Positions 18,691-25,432 of a stretch of DNA of 64,000 nucleotides are shown here, one piece after another. Under the pieces are notes generated by a model, which was given only the letters and a program-made list of their open reading frames with translations, made no database searches and was not told the DNA's origin. A program made the position numbers and the translations under genes. Position 1 is the stretch's first letter, and each line of letters starts with the position of its first letter. This DNA comes from Pseudomonas sp. AOB-7 (GTDB lineage Bacteria > Pseudomonadota > Gammaproteobacteria > Pseudomonadales > Pseudomonadaceae), in the NCBI RefSeq assembly GCF_003696305.1, contig NZ_RFFK01000003.1:107887-171886 (forward strand), read 5' to 3'.

Positions 18691-19766
18691 AGCATGTGGC
18701 TCTTTTGCTTCCCGATCTCGAAGTGGGCGGAGCACAAAGAATCATTCTCAACCTAGCCGAGGGGCTGGCTGGGCGAGGCTATATCGCTACCCTGCTCGTG
18801 ATTTCTGGACACGGTTCGCTGCGTGAAGTTATTCCTAACAAAGTCAATCTTATCGAGCTCTGCCCGGGTGACGAACAATACAGGCACGGGACACTAGCGC
18901 TTATCGCTGTGTTGAGATTATGGCGGTGGTTAAGGGTTAACAGGCCTGCAGTACTGCTCAGTTCGGTCACCGGGGCGAACATCGTCGCGTTGATTGTTCG
19001 CCAACTGCTTGGCGGTAGTGTGCGCGTGGTGATAAGAGAAGCAGGGAATGTAGATGATGTGAGGGGGAGGATTAGGCTGTGGCTGCTACGGCGACTTTAC
19101 CCCAAGGCGGATACGGTGGTGGCGCTGACACCAGTGATGGCAGATAAACTGGCCGGTCGCATCGGCGTTCCCACAAGTGACATCCAGTGCATTCCTAATG
19201 CAGTCGACCTCGATTACTTGCTGAAGAAGGGAGCGGAGGGCATCGAGGGGGGCGTTCTGGATAGTGACGCCAAGTTGGTCGTTTCTGTTGGGCGCTTGAT
19301 CCCCCAGAAAGACTATCCGACCTTGATCAAGGCGGTGGCGGTTCTTGCTCGCAGCCTGCCTGTCAGGCTCGTGATCATCGGTGAGGGGGAAGAGCGCAAT
19401 AGACTTGAGCAATTGATCAAGAGTCTGGGGGTTGAACGGCAGGTCGTTCTCCTGGGTTATGACTCCAATCCCTGGCGCTGGATGACTAAGGCTGATCTTT
19501 ATGTGCTTTCTTCAAACTCTGAAGGTCATCCAAACTCTTTGCTTGAAGCCTTGGCCCTGAGGGTTCCCGTTGTTGCAACTGCCTATGACCAGTCGCTGTG
19601 CGAAATGGCGCAACGGCATGGGTTCGAAACAGTAGCGGTTGGCGATTTCGAATCCCTGGCCTCGGCCATGCAAGTGAAACTTGAGAGCGAACCTAGCGGC
19701 GAGGCGACTGTGCGAGTGGACGGCGTAAGTATGCTGGATCGTTACGAGTCGATACTCTTTCGCTGA
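18687..19766 (+). CDS. Glycosyltransferase family 4
   Basis: GT-B glycosyltransferase of 359 residues. The N-terminus LLLPDLEVGGAQRIILNLAEGL is typical of GT4 enzymes, as are IPNAVD, VSVGRLIPQKDYPTLIKA and the C-terminal SNSEGHPNSLLEALA donor motif. The start ATG at 18687 overlaps the asnB stop as ATGA, so a longer frame beginning at 18645 is rejected. In order it resembles WbpT of the O6 cluster, but specificity cannot be read from sequence. It is the last plus-strand gene of the island. Its 3' end overlaps the convergent glycosyltransferase gene by 25 bases, with no room for a terminator between them. Confidence 0.88.
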   Translation: MKHVALLLPDLEVGGAQRIILNLAEGLAGRGYIATLLVISGHGSLREVIPNKVNLIELCPGDEQYRHGTLALIAVLRLWRWLRVNRPAVLLSSVTGANIVALIVRQLLGGSVRVVIREAGNVDDVRGRIRLWLLRRLYPKADTVVALTPVMADKLAGRIGVPTSDIQCIPNAVDLDYLLKKGAEGIEGGVLDSDAKLVVSVGRLIPQKDYPTLIKAVAVLARSLPVRLVIIGEGEERNRLEQLIKSLGVERQVVLLGYDSNPWRWMTKADLYVLSSNSEGHPNSLLEALALRVPVVATAYDQSLCEMAQRHGFETVAVGDFESLASAMQVKLESEPSGEATVRVDGVSMLDRYESILFR

Positions 19767-20872
19767 AGAAGTTGAATGAAGAGTTTTTCGTAGCGTTCGG
19801 CGACTATATCCGCACTGAATTGGGCTAGAGCCTTCTTGCGTGATTTTCCACCCATTGCTCTCAGTTTGATTGAACCTAGGCCAATGGCATTTTGCAGGGC
19901 GTCGGCCAAGGCGCTACTGTCGTCGACAGGCACTGTCCAGCCGATGGAAGCATCGACTATCTCTTCTGAGCCACTCACTTCTGTTGCAATGGCAGGTAGC
20001 CCATGGGCAATGGCTTCAAGTAGAGCGCCGGGCATGCCTTCGAATCGAGAGGGCAGAATGAAGAGATCGGCCCCCAATAGCTTGTCTGATACTTCCATTG
20101 GCGAAACGGGGCCATCCAGAAATACATGATTCACCAAATCAAGTTTCTCGATCAGTGACCTCAGTTCTTGGCGAAGAGGGCCGTCTCCCACCAAATTTAG
20201 CTGGAATGCGCAGTTCCTTTTTCTTACTAGATGGGCTGCTTTGATGAGTGTGTCGAGTCCTTTTTGGTGGGTGAGCCTACCCACGAAAATAATTTTCAGC
20301 GTGCTGCTTGCAGGGCAGGTTCTATCAGGAAGAGGCGGTATTACTACCCCGTTCGGAATATTGCTGAGCTTCTCTGGAGTGAAGCCCAGATCTAGCATTT
20401 CCGACCTGATTGCACTGCTCATTGTGTTTATGGTGTTGATTTCCCTGGCGAACAGGCTTGTCAGTAGTTTGCGAAATCGTGACGCTTTGATCAGTTCAGC
20501 CTCGCCACCGATAGAGGCGCAGGCGGGGCAAGCAATCAGGGGGTGCTTGAGCCCGAATAGCAGTTTGCCTAGGCTCGCGGCTATGGCTTGCTCCTTTAAA
20601 AAACGACAGTAGATGACATCCACGTCGTTTCTGTGCGTCCAGAGTAGCCCCAATGTGGAGACGAGATAGGATGCCGCTCTCAATGGGCGGCCCAAGCGTA
20701 TGGTAGGAATTCTACGAATGCTTAGATTTTCTTCTACTAGTGGCTGGTTGGCGTGTCCTGCAACCGTAACCTGATGACCCGAGGCGGCCCATCGTCGAGC
20801 GAGATGCAATGCTTGAACTTCTGCACCGCCAACGGCGCCAGGGGGTACATTAGCTAGTATTAGTATTCGCAC
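19742..20872 (-). CDS. Glycosyltransferase family 4
   Basis: GT-B glycosyltransferase, 376 residues, cytoplasmic and probably membrane-associated. It starts with LILANVPPGAVGGAEVQALHLARR. It carries IPNGVVIPP, the FVGRLTHQKGLDTLIKA donor segment and the C-terminal PSRFEGMPGALLEAIAHGLP motif. Its start overlaps the end of the flippase gene by 23 bases, so it is the distal gene of the minus-strand arm. Its own end overlaps the convergent glycosyltransferase. The coding sequence is clearly less G+C rich than the flanks: the 60 bases 20221-20280 are 48 percent G+C by hand count. This suggests acquisition from another source. Substrates are unknown. Confidence 0.88.
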   Translation of the reverse strand: MRILILANVPPGAVGGAEVQALHLARRWAASGHQVTVAGHANQPLVEENLSIRRIPTIRLGRPLRAASYLVSTLGLLWTHRNDVDVIYCRFLKEQAIAASLGKLLFGLKHPLIACPACASIGGEAELIKASRFRKLLTSLFAREINTINTMSSAIRSEMLDLGFTPEKLSNIPNGVVIPPLPDRTCPASSTLKIIFVGRLTHQKGLDTLIKAAHLVRKRNCAFQLNLVGDGPLRQELRSLIEKLDLVNHVFLDGPVSPMEVSDKLLGADLFILPSRFEGMPGALLEAIAHGLPAIATEVSGSEEIVDASIGWTVPVDDSSALADALQNAIGLGSIKLRAMGGKSRKKALAQFSADIVAERYEKLFIQLLQRKSIDS

Positions 20873-22106
20873 GATTAGTTGGGCTCGAGAGTTTTATGGC
20901 CATGAGTGCTGCAACCAGGTAATGGCTTAGTGTCGTAGCAAGCGCAAGGCCGAGGATCTCATATCTGTCGAACATGAGAAAGGCTGAGAGTGCTGTGAAG
21001 GAAAGACCTATTATCGCAAGTAAAGTAAGGTGGTGGGCAAGTCCCAGTGTGAGCATGCGTCGGCTAAGTAGTCCTGTGAGCATGAATCCGGGGAGCCCTA
21101 GGGCTAATATTATAAAAGTACCTTGGATTTCTTTCGTGTGGTGGTCTTGATTTATTCCGAAAAGGCTGGCTGCGCCCGGCAGTGAAATTCCTATAGTAAT
21201 GGCTATAAATAACCATAGCAGGCTCCAGGAAGTAGTCGCATACAAGATCCATCGCCATGTGTTTTTGTTGTCGTCGTTGCCTCTAAGTCTTGATAGATAA
21301 ACCAGGGTTACACTGCCGACACCGATTGATGCTAGAGATGCTATAGCTGAATAGAGTCGATCAGTGGCTTCGAATAAAGTGATCGTTCCCTCTGGTCCGA
21401 AGGCGGCGATTCCACGTAGAAGAAGTGGTGAAAGACCGGCGATAACACTTGCTGCGATAAGGTGTAAGGTAGCTGTTGGGGCTCTTAGTGTGGGAAGGTT
21501 GCTGCAAATAGATAGTTTGTTTCTGCAGGCTGCGCTGAGGATGGCGAGTCGTGCGGTGTCTGCCAAGGCTAGTCCTGCGAGCAGGAGGTGCAAATCGTTA
21601 ATGCTGGGGTGTGAGAAGTAATATAGGGCTACGGGAAAGGCCCTGAGTCCCCACGTGCACCCTGCTAGAGCATACCTGTGATTTGCGTATAGCGATGCAA
21701 CTGGTGCGGCCGATGCTAGGCCCGTGCAGGAAATAATAAAAATGGAGCAAGTGTAGATGGCGGCGCGAGTGGCGTCTGCCGTAACACCGGCTATCGAGAG
21801 CGTAGTGAGGCCCGCAATGACTCCTCCTAACAGTGATATGTACAGGATGGGCTTTGCATTTTTCCTGTCATTGTTCTCTGTGAAGCTTGGAACGAGTGCG
21901 TTAGTAAGTGAGTTTGCCAGTGTGCCTTGGAAGAAAAAGGCGATGGCTAGCGCAAGGAAAAAAACATCTATCAGTGGGGCAAGGCCGTACAGCTTTATCA
22001 GGAGTAAAGGGAGTAGCAGGTTGACTGCTCGGCCTATTATTTCCCCGGTAGATGCCAAAGCAACTCGGTGGATAGCCCTTGTGAGAATTATACCCGTCTT
22101 GCCCAT
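20850..22106 (-). CDS. Polytopic lipid-linked glycan flippase (MurJ/Wzx-like)
   Basis: Integral membrane protein of 418 residues with about 12-14 hydrophobic helices. It lies among glycosyltransferases and is predicted to flip a polyprenyl-linked sugar across the inner membrane. The N-terminal pattern (EIIGRAVNLLLPLLLIKLYG, then FFQGTLANSLTNALVPSF) resembles MurJ/MviN-type members of the MOP superfamily more than classic Wzx. ATG at 22106 is preferred over an upstream ATG at 22151, which would overlap the methyltransferase more deeply; from 22106 the overlap is 19 bases. The region has low G+C (47 percent at 21061-21120). No polymerase gene accompanies it, so the exported unit may be a monosaccharide or short oligosaccharide. 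Confidence 0.75.
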   Translation of the reverse strand: MGKTGIILTRAIHRVALASTGEIIGRAVNLLLPLLLIKLYGLAPLIDVFFLALAIAFFFQGTLANSLTNALVPSFTENNDRKNAKPILYISLLGGVIAGLTTLSIAGVTADATRAAIYTCSIFIISCTGLASAAPVASLYANHRYALAGCTWGLRAFPVALYYFSHPSINDLHLLLAGLALADTARLAILSAACRNKLSICSNLPTLRAPTATLHLIAASVIAGLSPLLLRGIAAFGPEGTITLFEATDRLYSAIASLASIGVGSVTLVYLSRLRGNDDNKNTWRWILYATTSWSLLWLFIAITIGISLPGAASLFGINQDHHTKEIQGTFIILALGLPGFMLTGLLSRRMLTLGLAHHLTLLAIIGLSFTALSAFLMFDRYEILGLALATTLSHYLVAALMAIKLSSPTNRANTNTS

Positions 22107-22945
22107 ACAGAAATAACGTCGCCGCGCTTGAGGAAACGATCTGCTGTCCATAGCAAGAATTGGATTGCGTGGGTTCGAAATCCTTTGCGTCGAGATCGTC
22201 TGCTGGGAAGGAAAGTTTTGAGTGAGAGCACTTCAAAGCCGTGTCGTTGCAGTAGTAGCGTTATGGCGGACGGGGTGAAGAAGTAATGGTGGTGAATAGA
22301 GTATATGGAGTATTGAGTTTTCTTTTTGATGGTTCTTTTTAAGAGGTCGAGAACTCCATCGAATTGCAGGGGGACTTCGATGTAAACAGGAGCGCCAGGC
22401 GACAGTGTAGCGCTGAGGTTCTGCATGAAGTCGTGTGCGTCAGGTACATGCTCAAGCACATGGCTGCAGAAGGCGGCCTGGTAAAGTTTTTTTGAGTGGG
22501 CGCCTAATGTTCCGCATGTCACCTTCAGTCCCTGCTCCGAGGCTTTATTGGCGGCGTATTCGGAGGGCTCGATGCCTTCGGCATTTATGCCGTTGGATTG
22601 GGCCGCTACGAGGAAACTTCCGGTGCCACATCCTATGTCCAGAAGTGTTCCGCTGATATTCAATGCGAGAAAATTTCTTGCGATGGAATTGTAGTGGTCA
22701 GCGAGCTCGTCTTTTTCTTGGCTATAGGGGGAACACTCCGCTTGTGAGTCTTCATAGTAGGAGTTGCTGTACAACTCCTGATAGTCATCAGGTTGCGGGT
22801 ATGGCGTCATCCAGCTTAGCTTGCAACCCGATATGCAGGACATGATGGTGTAGCTTTTGGGAGCTTTGTCGAGGGCGAGAAAGTCACGAGCTTTAGGGTT
22901 GATCCTTACGGGGCCATCACATATAGGGCAACATTGACTTTTCAT
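22088..22945 (-). CDS. Class I SAM-dependent methyltransferase with N-terminal zinc-ribbon-like motif
   Basis: Putative methyltransferase of 285 residues. The N-terminus has CPIC at 6-9 and two later cysteines (C37 and C41), a zinc-ribbon-like segment found in some sugar methyltransferases from antigen clusters. The SAM-binding motif I reads LLDIGCGTGSF near residue 103, followed by EGIEPS and HVLEHVPD typical of Methyltransf_11/23 proteins. It is four bases downstream of the next methyltransferase gene and overlaps the flippase start. The likely role is methylation of a glycan residue or a nucleotide-sugar intermediate. The coding region has low G+C. Confidence 0.82.
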   Translation of the reverse strand: MKSQCCPICDGPVRINPKARDFLALDKAPKSYTIMSCISGCKLSWMTPYPQPDDYQELYSNSYYEDSQAECSPYSQEKDELADHYNSIARNFLALNISGTLLDIGCGTGSFLVAAQSNGINAEGIEPSEYAANKASEQGLKVTCGTLGAHSKKLYQAAFCSHVLEHVPDAHDFMQNLSATLSPGAPVYIEVPLQFDGVLDLLKRTIKKKTQYSIYSIHHHYFFTPSAITLLLQRHGFEVLSLKTFLPSRRSRRKGFRTHAIQFLLWTADRFLKRGDVISVWARRV

Positions 22946-22949
22946 AATG

Positions 22950-23783
22950 TCAGATATCTGTCGCTTGTTTTATGAATAGGTATTCGTTGCAACCTAGTGT
23001 GTCGGTCGTTTTCTTCTTTCTAGCGGTTAATCCCTTTTTTTCACAGAACTCTGTGGCTGCCTGTGGAGTGCAGGTTTCGTATGGAAATCCGCCAAGCCAG
23101 TCAACCCAATCGTGATATAGGGACATGCCACGCTTGCTGTAATACTCGGTATATCGCTGTAGTGGATTCTTACGTCGGCCGATATCCTGCAATAAACCGC
23201 TAAAAGCGAAAAGCGGGAAGAACAGTGCGCTTACCACGTACCGGCCAAGAGCGTTTCTACAGTAGAGCTTTTTGACCTCATGCCAGGCGCGGGAACGCAT
23301 ACCTTGGTCGTTGTATAGCGCAATGAATAGTTTGCCACCCGGGGCTACACGGGCAATGCTGTTTTCTATGGCTTGCCACATGCTACCTGTATGGTGCAGT
23401 ACTCCCCATGAATAAACGATATCGAACTGGCCAAGGTTTGAAAGATAGTTGTCGTCAAGGATCGAGCCCTCTTCGATTATCCAGTTTTCCGGGTTGGAGC
23501 CGAAGCGCCGGCGTAACTCCACAGTGGTTGCAACCGATTGTGGGTCGAAGTCGAAGGAGTGGACGCTAGCGCCTAAACGGTGCGCTGCAAGCGAGAACAA
23601 CCCGCTACCGCTTCCTATGTCCAGAAAAGAAACTCCGTCCAGGCGCTCAACACCAAGCATTTCACGGAGTGAGTTTTGGGCGCTGGTGATGCGTTTCTCA
23701 TTCAGGACTTCAAGGAAGGCCTTCCAGTTCTTCCCAAAGGTGAATCTTTCGCCGCGGTCTAGGTCGTCTTGGTGGCTAGACAT
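22950..23783 (-). CDS. Class I SAM-dependent methyltransferase
   Basis: Putative methyltransferase of 277 residues. Motif I is FLDIGSGSGLFSLAA near residue 53, followed by the acidic SFDFDP and then IVYSWGVLHHTG, which marks the Methyltransf_11/25-like core. A hydrophobic stretch (ALFFPLFAFSGLL) near residue 190 could help membrane association. The start overlaps the end of the preceding methyltransferase gene by eight bases, and the next gene starts four bases after its stop. It is the second of three consecutive methyltransferases. Target and regiochemistry cannot be inferred; an O-methyl group on a surface sugar is the simplest idea. Confidence 0.82.
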   Translation of the reverse strand: MSSHQDDLDRGERFTFGKNWKAFLEVLNEKRITSAQNSLREMLGVERLDGVSFLDIGSGSGLFSLAAHRLGASVHSFDFDPQSVATTVELRRRFGSNPENWIIEEGSILDDNYLSNLGQFDIVYSWGVLHHTGSMWQAIENSIARVAPGGKLFIALYNDQGMRSRAWHEVKKLYCRNALGRYVVSALFFPLFAFSGLLQDIGRRKNPLQRYTEYYSKRGMSLYHDWVDWLGGFPYETCTPQAATEFCEKKGLTARKKKTTDTLGCNEYLFIKQATDI

Positions 23784-24585
23784 TATTCTTCCTCAGGACG
23801 CACAAATAGCCGATGGATATTGGGCTTAATGCGCGATTCAGTCGGCCTGTATTGAAAAGCATGGCCAGAATGTTCGATAGGGGGATCAGCACGGTCGCCA
23901 GTATGAGCAGCGCCATGCGGCGCAACCCCCTGCTGTTCAAGGCCTCCCACGCATAGCCAAGGTTGAAAAGTAGAGCACTGGACTCAAGCGTTTGCCCCAG
24001 TGGGAGCGACTCATCAATAACCAGGCCACTTTGTTGCGAAAGTTCTTCTATGCCGAATTGCGTCCAGCGTTGGTAATCATGCGGAGCATCATGTATTGGA
24101 TAGATGAACGGGGTGGAAATTATGAGCTTGCCGTTGGGTTTCAGCACTCTGCAGGCTTCTTGCATTGCCTTTTTCGGTGCAGGAAGGTGTTCCAGTACTT
24201 CCAGAAGCACGACGGTGTCAAACACTGCTTCGGCAAAGGGGAGTTGGCCGGCGTCGCCATGAACGAGCGGCTTGGAGTCGTAGGCATTGCCGGTGCGGGG
24301 GTAATCGAGGGGAATATAGCGGCAGCTGCGATCCAGTTGATCCCGCAGGGGTTGCCTGCCGCTGCCGATATCGAGTACCAGGCCTCGGCAATGCCCCGCC
24401 GTGTAGCGGTGGCGCAGTTCTTCATACTTGAATGCGAAGAATTGCGGGTGCAAAGGAGTCGACCGTATGCAATCAAGCCATCTTCTTGCTTTCGTAGCGA
24501 GATCGTCGACTTCGGTTGAACTTGTCATATTGGCCATGCGGGTTAGGGATGCGGCATAAGGGATGTCACGACCTGCGCGAATCAT
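23776..24585 (-). CDS. Class I SAM-dependent methyltransferase
   Basis: Putative methyltransferase of up to 269 residues. The SAM motif LVLDIGSGRQPLRD is unusual in having GRQP rather than GxGxG at its end. It is followed by IPLDYPR, GDAGQLPFAEAVFDTVVLLEVLEHLP and a post-core HDYQRWT segment, a pattern common in methyltransferases of glycan clusters. A hydrophobic stretch near residues 228-246 may be a membrane anchor. The start is uncertain: ATGs at 24585, 24537 and 24528 are in frame and none has a strong ribosome binding site; the first would overlap the upstream gene by 20 bases. It is the first of three adjacent methyltransferases. Confidence 0.8.
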   Translation of the reverse strand: MIRAGRDIPYAASLTRMANMTSSTEVDDLATKARRWLDCIRSTPLHPQFFAFKYEELRHRYTAGHCRGLVLDIGSGRQPLRDQLDRSCRYIPLDYPRTGNAYDSKPLVHGDAGQLPFAEAVFDTVVLLEVLEHLPAPKKAMQEACRVLKPNGKLIISTPFIYPIHDAPHDYQRWTQFGIEELSQQSGLVIDESLPLGQTLESSALLFNLGYAWEALNSRGLRRMALLILATVLIPLSNILAMLFNTGRLNRALSPISIGYLCVLRKNNV

Positions 24586-25432
24586 CTTTATACATCAGGG
24601 CGGTTATCTGTTCCGAGATCAGGCCCATCATAAAAATGATCACGCTGCCGCTCATGAGCAGGGCGCTCATGTTGGTAAAGCGGCCCATGCTTAGAAAGGT
24701 ATACCCGTACCAGCCCAGGCCGACCAGGAAGAACAGCAGCGCTGCCGGAGCGAACAGCTTGAGAGGCGAGTAGAGCGTGCCGATCTTGAAGATGATCAGC
24801 AGGAAGCGCACGCCATCCTTAAGCAGATGGATATGGCTATTGCCGATACGCTGGGCGGCATGGATGGGCTCGTAGGCGACGGAGTAGCCGGCGCGGAAAA
24901 AGGCCATGGTGCTGGTGGTGGGGTAGGAGAAACCGTTGGGCAGCAGGTAGAGAAATTCCCGGAACTTGTCGGCGCGCACTGCGCGGAAGCCGGATGTCAG
25001 GTCCTCCACCGGCTGGCCCGTCATATAGCTGGCCAGGCGGTTGTAGAAGCCGTTGGCCACGCCGCGGCCGAGGCTGGCTTGCGAGCCGTTCTGGCGGGCG
25101 CCCACCACCATGTCGTGGCCCTCGTCCAGGCGTGCCAGCAGGCGTGGGATATCGGCCGGATCATGCTGGCCATCGGCGTCCATGAAGACCAGTATTTCTC
25201 CCGTCGCGGCTCGTGCCCCGGTCTTGATCGCCGCGCCGTTGCCCTTGGAGTAGGGATGGGATACGACCTGTGCCCCAGCGGTCTGGGCGGCGTTTGCGGT
25301 GTCATCGGTCGATCCGTCGTTGACGACGATGATCTCTGCCCCGGGCAGGTGCTGTTCTATCCGGGCGACAACGGTTGGTAGGCTCGGTGCTTCATTCTTG
25401 GCGGGAAGAATGACGGAAATACGGCTATTCAT
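24566..25432 (-). CDS. Polyprenyl-phosphate glycosyltransferase (DPM1/GtrB-like GT2)
   Basis: Family 2 glycosyltransferase of 288 residues. It is predicted to transfer a sugar from a nucleotide donor to undecaprenyl phosphate on the cytoplasmic face. The GT-A domain begins SVILPAKNEAPSL, with VNDGSTDDT and the metal-binding MDADGQHD motif. Two membrane helices follow near the C-terminus (about 217-240 and 248-272), the topology of GtrB/ArnC-like polyprenyl-phosphate sugar synthases rather than of ordinary antigen GT2s. ATG at 25432 overlaps the last eight bases of the GT-C gene, so translation is likely coupled. GT-C enzymes use polyprenyl-phosphate sugars as donors, so this pair plausibly forms a donor-maker and transferase. 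The sugar is unknown. Confidence 0.85.
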   Translation of the reverse strand: MNSRISVILPAKNEAPSLPTVVARIEQHLPGAEIIVVNDGSTDDTANAAQTAGAQVVSHPYSKGNGAAIKTGARAATGEILVFMDADGQHDPADIPRLLARLDEGHDMVVGARQNGSQASLGRGVANGFYNRLASYMTGQPVEDLTSGFRAVRADKFREFLYLLPNGFSYPTTSTMAFFRAGYSVAYEPIHAAQRIGNSHIHLLKDGVRFLLIIFKIGTLYSPLKLFAPAALLFFLVGLGWYGYTFLSMGRFTNMSALLMSGSVIIFMMGLISEQITALMYKDDSRRS

